Part shown: piece after piece, positions 11,115 to 21,400 of the stretch
Position numbering within the stretch: position 1 is the first letter of the stretch
Layout: each line of letters opens with the position of its first letter
DNA from: Flectonema sp. DT1601
Lineage: Eukaryota; Euglenozoa; Diplonemea; Diplonemida; Diplonemidae
Direction of reading: 5' to 3'
Assembly (NCBI GenBank): GCA_964019425.1
Contig: OZ025792.1
Location: 558,001 to 622,000 of the forward strand
DNA: 64,000 bases
Notes under the pieces: generated by a model
The model's input: the letters and a program-made list of their open reading frames with translations, nothing else
What the model was told of the DNA's origin: nothing
The model's database searches: none
Program-made: the position numbers and the translations under genes

Positions 11115-12228
11115 GGATCACTCAGGGTCTAGTAGAGACCACCAATGTTGTGCGTTGATAGGCAAGGTGACCAACCTTGACATTCTTTCTTTTCTCTCCT
11201 GTTGTGACAAACACAAAATACACACACAGCTTACAGTGTGTTCTTTGTGTATGTTATCTTCAGGTGTGAGTAGTTTTTCTGTTCTTGCTCTTCAGGGAGG
11301 GCCTTAGCCAAAAGCTAACAGTCCAAATCTCACCTGGTAATTCAACTCAGTCCTTGTCAGTTTTGGCATCAAACTTGTAATGGTTTAATCATTACAGGTT
11401 ATTTACTGAAATATTTGTTCTAAAAGTTGCTAAGTATTTCTCACTTAGAAATTTTTTATTTTTTTATTTTCAGCTTAATTAGCTACGAATTGTTTCTACT
11501 AAGTGTTTCTCACTTAGATTCTTTTTTTGCTTTTCAGCTCCTTTAAAGCTGCTAAGTGTTTCTGCTAAGTGTTTCTCACTTAGAATTTTATTGTTATGTT
11601 CGTTTTCTATCCCCTCTTCTATCCCTTTTGTTCAAAAAAAGCGATGAGAAATTTCTCTCATTCATGCTAAGATGCACTCTGAACTTTGATTTTTTGATCT
11701 GAGTGTGAGGGAATGACCTGTTAGTGCATTGGGCATAAGCTGGGCTGCAGTTTAGATGTCTTAGGTGTTAATAAGGGGTTCCTCTTAGCATTTTTCTTTG
11801 TTACCACCTTATGATTTTCTTGAAGAAAAAAAATAGAAGTCATAATGGTGCTTCCCTCTGGAAGGGTTGTAAGCCATGATGTCCAACTAGATTAAAGGAC
11901 AAGTCTGGGATAATCCCTGCCAGAGGGGCGAGTATTCTACCATGGTTGAAATACTCTGGCAACTGATCTTCAATTTTATGTTGTTTGTTAGCTGCTGGTG
12001 TATCTTGATCATGTGTTGATACTTGCATATTTTTTTTTTGTAATCTTTCACTACAATCATTCTTGCCTATATCTTTTATTTTTATTCTCTATCTGTTCTG
12101 GTCTGTTACCTCATTTGTCTTGTTTAACTTCAGTTATATCCATTTTACTTTTTATTATTTCCCATCTACTTTTTATTTTCTATTAGTTCTGGTCAGAAAC
12201 TCCTGGGCAGCAAGAAGGAAAGGAATAA
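11113..12228 (+). repeat. repeat J, copy 1 (about 1.1 kb)
   Basis: Begins CCAGTGGGATCACTCAGGG. Contains several CTAAGTG-TTTCT-CACTTAG hairpins (about 11430-11585), a short minus-strand ORF at 11840-12028 and a T-rich end finishing GGTCAGAAACTCCTGGGCAG. A second long copy is at 22697-23705 and a partial one at 23976-24217. Its last 120 bp resemble 58310-58430 in the big inverted repeat, so it belongs to the same broad family of structured repeats. Confidence 0.8.
11840..12028 (-). CDS. 62-aa ORF in repeat J, conserved between copies
   Basis: Encodes a 62-residue peptide starting MQVSTHDQDTPAANK and containing LAPLAGIIPDLSF. The copy at 23353-23541 encodes an identical peptide although two nucleotides differ, both silent (His and Gln codons). 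Surrounding J sequence is more diverged. No family recognised; it may be a genuine small protein or chance. Confidence 0.35.
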   Translation of the reverse strand: MQVSTHDQDTPAANKQHKIEDQLPEYFNHGRILAPLAGIIPDLSFNLVGHHGLQPFQREAPL

Positions 12229-12653
12229 CCATCTTCATCCATTTTGTGATATGACTTGATAAAATAAAGAATATTAATTTCACAGAGGAAACAAATTAAA
12301 CAAATACTCACTAACGTCGGGGTAATGTTACATTCTTCGAGAGGTCGATTACTAAGACTTTGAAAAGCACCGAGGCAAGAGGTGCAACAAGCCATACAAA
12401 AGGGTAAACAATTAGAGGACCTCAGGAAGAAACACCCAGGGTGGGAGGGTGGGAAAAAGATTAAAGTTTAAGTAAGTTCAATGAGGATTAAGCAAAATTT
12501 GCTAAGGAAAGGAATTAATGTTTTAATTAATAATGTACTGATACAGAATAACATCTCAAACATAGTGATCACTTATGCAACGAGAGCTAAAAGATCGATA
12601 TAGACATTCCTAATCCAAAGACTAGGGTGCAGAGTGCAATTCAGCTAAGGGAG
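12229..12653. other. non-coding region left of YR element 1
   Basis: No gene seen. Its last 25 bp (GGTGCAGAGTGCAATTCAGC...) continue at 16674 on the other side of the YR element. The same sequence occurs uninterrupted at 39318-39370, which shows the empty insertion site. Confidence 0.5.
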
Positions 12654-13166
12654 TAATTTGCTTTCCATGTCTGTACAGCACCTGAATAAAGAATATAAAG
12701 TAATACGCACAACTGGCAGAACAGATACTAAGGACATTCATGTGACCCTATCCTAATCTTAGATAGGTTCACCGCGCTGGGGTAGTGCCAGGTCCTGACG
12801 GGACACCGGCAGGGGGTGGGTGGGTGGGTTTTGAATTGAAGAGTGGAAGTGGGTGAGTGGCTGTGAACTGCAGAAGAAGTTCGATAATAACGATAAAACT
12901 AATAACAGTACCACTCACGCCGAATATATAATATGCACGAGGTAAGAGAAGTGGAATAAAATACACACAAAGTAATTTCGGTAGTTTATGTTTTCTTTAT
13001 CATCGGCGCTGCTTTAGGACATGGTAGCAAATTACCTAAATGGAATTTCAATAATTTGCTTTCCATGTCTGTACAGCACCTGAATAAAGAATATAAAGTA
13101 ATACGCACAACTGGCAGAACAGATACTAAGGACATTCATGTGACCCTATCCTAATCTTAGATAGGT

Positions 13167-16100
13167 TCACCGCGCTGGGGTAGTGCCAGGTCCTGACGGG
13201 ACACCGGCACCAACACCCCGACGCGAGTTGAAGAATGCCCCCAACGCCTGTTCCACCTTGGATCTGGTAGAGGAAGAAATGGGTTCCCTGGACGGTACAT
13301 CCGCAGGATTATACTTAGTGCTGACCCACTCCAAATTATACGAACATTTCAAAGAAGAAAGTGAATTGACTGCAGACATTAAACACTCATTAATAGCATG
13401 TGACCGAACACACATCTTCTTTCTAAAAGCACCACATACTGTGGTATTGTCTACCCAAATAGATAAGTGGTCAGCCTCGCTGATTCCATTAAGAGTTTGT
13501 CCCAGGGCATCAGCCTCAAGAACATTGATATGCCGGCTTTCCCCCGGCGGCCATGATGAGCCAACAATAACAAGTTCCCCTGTATCCCAAACAACAACTC
13601 CTCCCCATCCTTGCAATGAGGCATCAACAAAAACATCTGCAGTCTTTCCTTTCTTTTCTTTAGGGATTATCTCCCTTTCAATCTGAACAGAAGAAATCCA
13701 AGAAATAAGCTCTTTCTCAACTGAGTGTGGGATCTTCAAAACATCCTGTACCCGAAATACCCCCCTGTTCAGATAATTTGTAATTCTTCGGAGGTATTTC
13801 AATGCAAACCAGTACCTCCCTGGGGAAACACCAGAGACTGTACTTGCATGAAGAAGGCGACCCCCCAAAGATTCCAATTGAGAAGCAGTCAAAGAAGAAA
13901 GGCAAGTGGAACGAAGCTTCCTCTTAATCTTGGTACCCAATCCCACTGTTTTCTTTTTATGTGAAAACAGAACACCAAGAAACTCATAACAAGTAGAACA
14001 ATCAATCGAGTCACTTGGTTTCCATGTTACTCCTGCCCTCCTTGCCAGGTCATCCATTCTTGAAGTGGCAGCCTGAACAGCCTGTCTTGGTCCAAAGAGA
14101 CGAATATTATCGATCCACCAATGAATGCTGACATCTCTCTCTGCATGTTGTTCTAAAACAAAAAGCGGGTCGCCTGCAACAACTGCCGCAATGGTGTTCA
14201 TAAGCTCAGGTGCACATACATGTCCCATCGGTAAACGAGTAAGAGCAAATGACTTACCAGAAGAGTCATAAAAAGCGAAAAAGGGTCTAGACTCTACTGG
14301 AATACTTATCTGATAGAACCCAGTTTTAAAATCTCTGCAAGATGCAACTTCAGAGTGCACAGCTCCGAGATAATGAGACACATGTTTCAAAGGTACATAA
14401 GGTACATAGATATCAGAGGTCAACTTGTTATTCTGTGCCTTGGTCCAAAGAATGAACCTCTGCCTGTTACCAGTCTCTCTCTCTTCGTAAACTGTGAATG
14501 GTACATTATGAGAGATCGGGACAGACTTGAAAGGGACTGCAACCCCACATTGCACCAACTCCGAAGCATGCTTACTGCTAAACTTCGACTGAAAACCTCT
14601 CTCAATTGATATTGCGGAATCTGTAGTAGAAATCGGACTTGGGAAGGTCAACGACCACACATGTTGAAAGCGCTGCTTAACCTTAGGTAGCATCCTCTTT
14701 AATAAAAAAGGTACATCCATAGGTTCCGTCTTTGAAACATGAAGCGGTGCAGCGTGTTCATCAGGTGTGACGGGCAAACGTGTACTTTTGGAACGATGCG
14801 TGAATTGAGTTGACATTTTTCGAATCACTTCTCGCTCATCTGACCGTCCAATATCACTCCTCATAAGAAACGAGTGACATCCGCTGTTCTCAGTGCCCTG
14901 GCCATCGCAATAGGATTTCCCCCATACCTGAGGGTTGTGCTCGATATCGGTGAAGTCCCTGCATGCTTTGCTAATCTGCTTATCAGGATTTCGCTGATTC
15001 CTGACTGTCGTCGTCTTGTTGCGAGCACCCCTAACAGACAGCTGATGGCACCTCGCTTTATCGAATGGGCGGTGTATTTCTTCATGGTGTTGTCCTTCTG
15101 GAATTCCTTCACCAGTCTTGAAGTATCCCACGGGTGGAGTTGTTCGAAGTCTCCCATTTGTCTTACCAGAGTCTCGATCTGATCGGTATGTCTTCCACTG
15201 ATGACTGTCCACCTGCTGGGCGAGTATGGATTTGCTTTCCTTCCCTTGGGTGTGCGAAACCAATCGATTATTATTTCGTACGGCCTTAGTACTATGAACT
15301 GATTCCTTGATAAAGCAGCAGTCTCGCCCCACCTTGATGCTGTCTTCCAACAAACCAACATTGCCAGGCAGGTCCGCTTGTTCTGCACTTTTGCCCAGTT
15401 TATCAGGTCGACATGCGTTATAGGCAAGGCCTGCTCCAGAGGAATTGCTGCACCTGATGCTCTCAGTGCTGCAGCCAGACTTAGGAGCGGTCCATTGTCC
15501 ATTCCCATTCTCCCCATTAATGCTGAGAGGTTTTTTGCATAAGTCAAGAGTCCCTGCAGTGCCACTCCAGTTGCCATGACAAAGAGCACTGCCGTGCTCG
15601 CTGTTACTGGTTGCTTCCTTTCCCTTGCCCAATTCTGAAATCTTCGCCAAAGATTTCTCCTGTTGGAGGTCGTTTTGGCAGCCCACATCTGCTCCATAGT
15701 TCCTTGCAACAGTTCTGTTGCCTCGACACAGCTCACGCTGTCTTCCTTGTGACTCTTTTTTGCCACGTTGGGTCCTTCCATCATGTTCAGCAGGATATTT
15801 CCAACAATATTTTCTTGTGAGCCTTCCGTTAGCATTCTGTCTGTTGTGCGATCGGTACTTCTTATTATTCTGCAGTGCGTTGAATAGGTTTTTGGTGGAG
15901 TATTTGAACGAACTGGGCATCCTTTGGATTCCTTTGAATTTGGCTCCTGAGTTGTCAAGTTCTTGCCTGATGCCTTGAGCTCTGGGCTTAGCTTCGTTCG
16001 TGTATCCATGTTTTCCTGAGGCTCTGAACTTGTGGAGTTCCGTCTCAGAATTAACTTGTTTAAGCGCCGCCGAGTTTCTATAATTAATAGCTTGTCTTTG

Positions 16101-16589
16101 GGTTCCAGGACAAGGCTTTGTTGTTTTACTGCATTCAGGCTTTGTCGAGCATCTACTACCGACCGTACAATTGAGATATGGCTTCGCCTCAATGTGCCTC
16201 GGTCCTTTCGAGCACCTAAAGGTAACAACATCTTTGTAGCTGAAAGGATGTGAATGGGGTTCCGTTCTGACTTGCTTATTGATATCAACTTTGAACTTGT
16301 GATTGGGATATGATTCCGGCTTAATGTGTTTTGACTCCGTTGAGCACCTAAAAGTAACAGTGTCTTTGTGGCTGAGAGGATGTGAACAGGGTCCCTTTCT
16401 GCTTCGCTCATGCTTCGTCGAGTGTCTGTAACCGATGACAGCTTGGAAAAATTTTGAATTGAAGAGTGGAAGTGGGTGAGTGGCTGTGAACTGCAGAAGA
16501 AGTTCGATAATAACGATAAAACTAATAACAGTACCACTCACGCCGAATATATAATATGCACGAGGTAAGAGAAGTGGAATAAAATACAC
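13167..16589 (-). CDS. reverse transcriptase-RNase H frame of YR element 1
   Basis: RT motifs are in the second half: FYQISIPVESRPFFAFYD, FALTRLPMGHVCAPELMN and VSIHWWIDNIRLFG. An RNase H-like region follows: DVFVDASLQGWGGVVVWD, HINVLEADAL and LSIWVDNTTVCGAF. The open frame extends upstream through the recombinase region; its first residues (MYFIPLLLPRAYYIFG) come from the terminal A repeat and are probably not part of the working protein. The true start is not determined. Confidence 0.8.
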   Translation of the reverse strand: MYFIPLLLPRAYYIFGVSGTVISFIVIIELLLQFTATHPLPLFNSKFFQAVIGYRHSTKHERSRKGPCSHPLSHKDTVTFRCSTESKHIKPESYPNHKFKVDINKQVRTEPHSHPFSYKDVVTFRCSKGPRHIEAKPYLNCTVGSRCSTKPECSKTTKPCPGTQRQAINYRNSAALKQVNSETELHKFRASGKHGYTNEAKPRAQGIRQELDNSGAKFKGIQRMPSSFKYSTKNLFNALQNNKKYRSHNRQNANGRLTRKYCWKYPAEHDGRTQRGKKESQGRQRELCRGNRTVARNYGADVGCQNDLQQEKSLAKISELGKGKEATSNSEHGSALCHGNWSGTAGTLDLCKKPLSINGENGNGQWTAPKSGCSTESIRCSNSSGAGLAYNACRPDKLGKSAEQADLPGNVGLLEDSIKVGRDCCFIKESVHSTKAVRNNNRLVSHTQGKESKSILAQQVDSHQWKTYRSDRDSGKTNGRLRTTPPVGYFKTGEGIPEGQHHEEIHRPFDKARCHQLSVRGARNKTTTVRNQRNPDKQISKACRDFTDIEHNPQVWGKSYCDGQGTENSGCHSFLMRSDIGRSDEREVIRKMSTQFTHRSKSTRLPVTPDEHAAPLHVSKTEPMDVPFLLKRMLPKVKQRFQHVWSLTFPSPISTTDSAISIERGFQSKFSSKHASELVQCGVAVPFKSVPISHNVPFTVYEERETGNRQRFILWTKAQNNKLTSDIYVPYVPLKHVSHYLGAVHSEVASCRDFKTGFYQISIPVESRPFFAFYDSSGKSFALTRLPMGHVCAPELMNTIAAVVAGDPLFVLEQHAERDVSIHWWIDNIRLFGPRQAVQAATSRMDDLARRAGVTWKPSDSIDCSTCYEFLGVLFSHKKKTVGLGTKIKRKLRSTCLSSLTASQLESLGGRLLHASTVSGVSPGRYWFALKYLRRITNYLNRGVFRVQDVLKIPHSVEKELISWISSVQIEREIIPKEKKGKTADVFVDASLQGWGGVVVWDTGELVIVGSSWPPGESRHINVLEADALGQTLNGISEADHLSIWVDNTTVCGAFRKKMCVRSHAINECLMSAVNSLSSLKCSYNLEWVSTKYNPADVPSREPISSSTRSKVEQALGAFFNSRRGVGAGVPSGPGTTPAR
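14861..16537 (-). CDS. tyrosine recombinase of YR element 1
   Basis: The C-terminal half has the phage-integrase-type pattern: TASRWGETAAL (Arg), then YTAHSIKRGAI (His-x-x-Arg), then LAKHAGT (His), then TTLRYGG (Tyr nucleophile). The N-terminal half is low complexity and may be Gag-like. Such enzymes insert a circular DNA intermediate and do not usually create target duplications, matching the split-repeat layout. It overlaps the RT frame, as is usual in DIRS/Ngaro relatives. Confidence 0.8.
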   Translation of the reverse strand: MVLLLVLSLLSNFFCSSQPLTHFHSSIQNFSKLSSVTDTRRSMSEAERDPVHILSATKTLLLLGAQRSQNTLSRNHIPITSSKLISISKSERNPIHILSATKMLLPLGARKDRGTLRRSHISIVRSVVDARQSLNAVKQQSLVLEPKDKLLIIETRRRLNKLILRRNSTSSEPQENMDTRTKLSPELKASGKNLTTQEPNSKESKGCPVRSNTPPKTYSTHCRIIRSTDRTTDRMLTEGSQENIVGNILLNMMEGPNVAKKSHKEDSVSCVEATELLQGTMEQMWAAKTTSNRRNLWRRFQNWARERKQPVTASTAVLFVMATGVALQGLLTYAKNLSALMGRMGMDNGPLLSLAAALRASGAAIPLEQALPITHVDLINWAKVQNKRTCLAMLVCWKTASRWGETAALSRNQFIVLRPYEIIIDWFRTPKGRKANPYSPSRWTVISGRHTDQIETLVRQMGDFEQLHPWDTSRLVKEFQKDNTMKKYTAHSIKRGAISCLLGVLATRRRQSGISEILISRLAKHAGTSPISSTTLRYGGNPIAMARALRTADVTRFL

Positions 16590-16802
16590 ACAAAGTAATT
16601 TCGGTAGTTTATGTTTTCTTTATCATCGGCGCTGCTTTAGGACATGGTAGCAAATTACCTAAATGGAATTTCAAGATTTTTTTCATTTTTCGTTCCGTTA
16701 GGACAGAAGAGTAATAAGTATAGAATAATTTCTGTACTTTATTGATTTCGCAACCTAATATTGGTAAGAATCAGTGGGTACGTTTCACAGGAAAAAGTAA
16801 TT

Positions 16803-18434
16803 ATGAGAGACAACCTGAAGAGGTTGGTGTCGGAGGCTATGAACCTCCTGAAGATGGTGGGAGAAGACGGGATCCCGGAGCAAGAGAAGGAAAGAAGGGT
16901 GGCAAATCTCCTAATGGAGATCGTTCAATTTGTGGCTGGGTCAGAAGATGGGAACCCGGAGATGAAGAGGAGGAGACCGGACACACTCGATGGGGGTGGT
17001 GGGACGGAAGCGACCGCGACGACGGCAGCAGGAGCGACGACACCTTCAACCACAGGTGTCAACCAACCAACTACAGGAGCATCTACAGCTTCTAATCAAC
17101 AAACGAGTACGAAGCCGTTCTCATTGCCGATACCGACAGCAATGAAGGACAATCAAACCACGAAGGGAAAAGCAAAAGCAAGCTACCCGGAGTGGCACAT
17201 CCACGGTGCGTGGGCAGGCTCTGTGGCCACCATCAGTTACGACGTAGCAGCTAATGCTACAAACAATTTGACATCTGGTCTAGTTCTGGTCCGTTCAAAA
17301 CAAGACTTTGAAGCGCTTCGCCAAACGAAGAAGAGCGGTCGATGGGCTGCTATCAGTAAAGTCCCGCTCACAAAGGGCACGGTTCCAGTAGCAATACCGG
17401 TAATTAAAAAAGGTGGCGTCTGCGAGATCAGGCGAGTATTTTACACGCACGTCTATGGTGAAGACTTCTCAAAAGCATCAGTTAACCACCAGATACCAAC
17501 ACCCGACCCAGTTCTATTCATCCAAGACTGGGGAAAATCAACCGAGAAAGAATTGACAGTCAAATCGACCGATATTCTTAAAAAATTGAAGATAAAGGCG
17601 GACCCCTTTAGCTACAGGAAAAATGAATCCCACACCTCGATGGCGATCAGAATCCCCAGAAACCGAGTACACGAGGTTCTGGATTACAACAACAGCGAAC
17701 CTGAAACCGACAAACCCAAGAATGTCTTTATCAGAAATCCGGGATGGTCGAACGGAAGTGACGTTTGGCCGACTTTGCAATTTAAGAACGACCTTGGCTT
17801 CCTGGCAGCGAAGTCCAAGACTTCTGTACTTGATGAATTTAAAGGGAAGTTCTACATGTGCAGGTTCAAAAGCTGTTTTGGACTCCGAGTCCACCCTGAT
17901 TGTAATATCAGAGTCAGCATTAAGCTCAACGCGGCAATCAAGCCTGCACTGCCCTCGGGCGACAGGTTTATTATAAACTCGATGGCGATTCGCAAATTTT
18001 CGATAGCGCAGATCAGCGACTTCTTGAAGTCCTCACACAACTGGGAGCACACAGTTGTTGCATCTTTCCATAAAGGAGGGAGTACTACTATTGTTGCAAT
18101 TGCAAAATCGCAACCGCCCAACTTCGTAAGCATTGGTACAAATGAGTATCTTGTGATAAATAAAGAAGTCAAACGAAGCGACAGGAAGCCCCTAGGCCCA
18201 ACCTACAACCCAGGCGACGCGGCTCAAAAATTGACAGGAACCCTGAAGAGACCGAAGACAACTCCTCAACCACAGCAGCCAACTCAACAGCAGACACCAG
18301 CACCAGCATCAGTACCAACACCAGCGCCAGCACCAGCACCAGCACCGCCCACCGAATCTAACGTTAAACAAGATGGTGATAATAACTGTGACGAAGAAAT
18401 GGAAAGTAACGACTCGGACTTTGATCTCAACTGA
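16803..18434 (+). CDS. LINE ORF1 protein
   Basis: About 543 residues from the first ATG (16803). Begins MRDNLKRLVSEAMNLLKMVG, then a Thr/Ala/Gly-rich linker, then a conserved-looking core from YPEWHIHGAWAGSV to about LVINKEVKR. The C-terminus is Pro/Ala/Gln-rich (PAPAPAPAPP) and ends in an acidic tail (NNCDEEMESNDSDFDLN). No RRM, CCHC or esterase motif was recognised. In LINEs this position normally holds an RNA-binding particle protein. It terminates at a single TGA followed by CTA in the same frame as ORF2, and the acidic character continues past that stop. Confidence 0.8.
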   Translation: MRDNLKRLVSEAMNLLKMVGEDGIPEQEKERRVANLLMEIVQFVAGSEDGNPEMKRRRPDTLDGGGGTEATATTAAGATTPSTTGVNQPTTGASTASNQQTSTKPFSLPIPTAMKDNQTTKGKAKASYPEWHIHGAWAGSVATISYDVAANATNNLTSGLVLVRSKQDFEALRQTKKSGRWAAISKVPLTKGTVPVAIPVIKKGGVCEIRRVFYTHVYGEDFSKASVNHQIPTPDPVLFIQDWGKSTEKELTVKSTDILKKLKIKADPFSYRKNESHTSMAIRIPRNRVHEVLDYNNSEPETDKPKNVFIRNPGWSNGSDVWPTLQFKNDLGFLAAKSKTSVLDEFKGKFYMCRFKSCFGLRVHPDCNIRVSIKLNAAIKPALPSGDRFIINSMAIRKFSIAQISDFLKSSHNWEHTVVASFHKGGSTTIVAIAKSQPPNFVSIGTNEYLVINKEVKRSDRKPLGPTYNPGDAAQKLTGTLKRPKTTPQPQQPTQQQTPAPASVPTPAPAPAPAPPTESNVKQDGDNNCDEEMESNDSDFDLN

Positions 18435-18437
18435 CTA
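18432..18437 (+). promoter_or_regulatory. leaky stop candidate UGA-CUA between LINE ORFs
   Basis: ORF1 ends AAC TGA and is followed directly by CTA. UGA CUA is a well-known efficient readthrough context in viral and animal mRNAs. The next 14 codons (LDDDEDDLSPTNSL) remain in frame and acidic, and no ATG lies between this stop and the 2A motif, so readthrough is a plausible way to make ORF2. Confidence 0.6.
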
Positions 18438-21400
18438 GATGACGATGAAGATGATCTCAGCCCAACTAACTCTCTCGTGGAAAAGAATACGGCTCGTGAA
18501 TTGCTGCTTAAAGCAGGCGACGTCGAACGCAACCCTGGCCCTGACGACTCCCTCATATCACTACTAAGTTGGAACTGTCGATCAATGGGGAACAAAGGTG
18601 CCTACATACACAAGCTGCTTAATGCCTATGCGCCTGACGTACTGTGCCTGCAAGAAACTTGGACAAAAGATGTAGTCTCACACACGGATTATTTTACCTA
18701 TCGGAATGATAGGGCAACACGGGGTGGTGGGGTTATTATTATGGTGAAGAAATGCCACACTCAGCAGCGTTCTGATATCGTACTTCCGCCTCACTTAAAT
18801 GATGTTGAAGTTGTAAAGGTCAACATAGGTGGAAAGATTGACATTTTAAATATTTATGCTCCCACGGGATGCAAGATCAGAAAGTCAGATCTTCCGGTCT
18901 CAACGAAAGCAATCGTCGCGGGTGACTTTAATGCCCATCATCCGGTGTGGTCATCAAAATCGACGCCAGCAGGTTCTACTCTACATGAATGGGCAGCACA
19001 CAATGATCTACTGGTAGCCAACAAAATGGGGTCAATCACAAGGCCTTTTCCTAATATCCCGGGGGGCGGTACCTCGCCGGACGTAGTATTTTTTCAAAAC
19101 TCGATGATTCTGGAAGAATTCTCTGTAATTAGAGAAGATAATAAACATGGATCTGATCACCGACCTCTCTACACCGTACTGGATCCCATGTGTCAACTTA
19201 CACGGGCCACGATAGGTTCTAAGAAACGCGTAGTGTGGGACTTCAAGTCTACGGATTGGAACTGCTTTGGAAATATGCTCGATAAGAGAATTAGAAAATC
19301 GAAACTCTCCAACGATGCAACTGCGAATGCTAAGCTCTTTAACAACATACTGCATGAAGTGGCGGCTAAATTCATTCGTCGACGTGTCCTTTTCAAAGGG
19401 AAACGGAGACGAAAGTGGAAGACGTCAACACCTGATTCTACCAAATCGAAGGGTGTCCACCTACGTGATCAACTTGACAAGGGTAACAACTTTGCCTTTG
19501 CGTTTAAGAAGATCAAAGAACTGCAGCAAGATGCTGGTAAAGATATCAGTGTCAACAACATCTCCGACTGCGATCTCCCATCAGCATTCTTGGACCTGTT
19601 TGTCTCGAAATCGGAAATATTATCGCTAGAGGCCCCCGCACTCTCAGAAGGTGATAATGAAATGGATATTTGCTGTGATTTCACAATGGCTGAAATTAAA
19701 GCAGCGATTAAGAACCTGATGACCCGCAAGGCTGCAGGACCTGATGGAGTTCACAATGAGATGATCAAAAACTTCACTCCGGCAACAGTGGAATACCTCT
19801 TGAGAATTATTAACACTTCCTGGAAGACTTCAAAAGTACCGTACCAGTGGAAACAAGGTTTAATCAAGCCTATGTTCAAGGCTGGAAAACCTCGAAATGA
19901 GCTGAAGAGTTTCAGACCCATTACGCTCACATCGGTTGTTGGGAAACTTGCGGAGAGGCTCGTGTATGACCGACTCATGCACTGGCTCACTAAACATTCG
20001 TCACTCAGCCCACTACAGGCTGGATTCAGAAGGGGGAGAAATACCTGCGAACAGATCACCGTTTTGGTAGATGCCGTCGTAAGGATGCACATGAAGAGAA
20101 AGAGATCGGTGTTCTTATCGTTTGATTTTACTGCTGCGTTTGACAGGATCAACCATAAGATACTTTTATTAAAATTGGTAAAGATGGGTGTTCCGAATGT
20201 TATTATCAGATGGATCACAGACTTTCTTACAAACAGGAAGGTTAGAGTTGAAGCGAATGGTTACTTTAGCGAATTCTGTACTCTGGCTAAGGGGGTTCCA
20301 CAGGGATCGATCCTGGGTCCTCTTCTCTATCTTATCTACGTTGATGACCTCTGCAAGATTTTGGAACTGGAGAAAGAAACAACGACGTCTGCTCTGTATG
20401 CGGATGATACAGCATGTGTAGTATCTGGACATAACATGGAAGAAGCTCTTTCAAATGCTCAAATAATACTTGATAAAGTGGATCAATGGTGTTCTGACAA
20501 CGACATGGCCCTATCGGTCTCAAAGACCTGTGCTCTTAAGATGATAGTCCGTACGAAGGATACGATTCTCAACGACACCTGCAATCGCGAATTACTGTTT
20601 TCCAGATCTGTTGTGGAAAACGTTATCAAAATGGACTATAGTGACATTGAAAAGAGTATCAACTTAAACTCTTCTAGACCCATGCTTCAAAGCGGCGAAA
20701 CTATTCTCGAGGTTGATGGAACTCCGATCAAAACGCAAGACGAACTTGACAACGTGATGTTGCGGAATATTGTTCTCGAAGACAACGTGATGGTGGTGAA
20801 AGCCAGGTTTAAAACCGCATTTCTGTTGCCAATCGTGGACTCAGTGAAATACCTCGGGGTTCACATCGACGACAGACTCACTTTCCACAAACAGGTGGCT
20901 AAGATTCATGAAGAACTGAAAAAGGGAATATCTCTGCTTCAATGCCTTCAACCGTATGATCTTGACTACAAAACGCTAAATATGGTCAAGAACCTTTACG
21001 TAACTGCGAGAATCTCTTATGCGCTCGATAGCTTTGGTTGGTTGATAAGCAACAGCGTTGATAGTATTGATTTCGAACTGAGGAAGGTTGCCAGGCTGGT
21101 TACTGGATGCAGCAGGTGCACACCGAGAGAACTTCTACTGTGGGAAGCGGACATGCTTCCTTTTAAACGTCAGATTGAAAAGCAAACCAAGATAGCGTAC
21201 TACAGGTATAAAGCCATGACTTGGATACCTAGTACCAACAGACTCGCCTCAACCCAAAGCTACTGGGCTGGCCTCCTTCCTGGCATTGACAGCCAGCGTG
21301 AAAGCCAGTGCCTTGTGCAGCCTGACTCGATGGAACCCTGGGTATCTCCGACAAACCTTAGGATTAGCAACGGCTGCGGATTTCCGAAGTCCGCGAACCC

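Larger units (their letters stand above)
12654..16673 (-). mobile_element. tyrosine-recombinase retroelement 1 (Ngaro/VIPER-like), looks whole
   Basis: Split direct repeats of the A1-ORFs-B1-A2-B2 type are visible: A1 16452-16673, B1 13052-13209, A2 12829-13050, B2 12654-12811. A copies are 222 bp and B copies 158 bp, and the copies in each pair look essentially identical, suggesting a young insertion. Internal parts on the minus strand are a tyrosine recombinase and a reverse transcriptase/RNase H frame. It is inserted in sequence whose empty counterpart lies at 39.35 kb, a few hundred bases upstream of the 2A LINE. The element appears whole. Confidence 0.85.

Noticed and set aside
12769-12966. 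Separate small membrane protein MYFIPLLLPRAYYIFG
   Set aside because: It is encoded by the terminal A repeat of YR element 1 and recurs at the start of the RT frame; most likely non-coding repeat sequence.
18432-18434. TGA as a reassigned sense codon
   Set aside because: Other long frames in the window end at TGA, use TGG for Trp, and show no frequent in-frame TGA; a leaky stop is the simpler reading.
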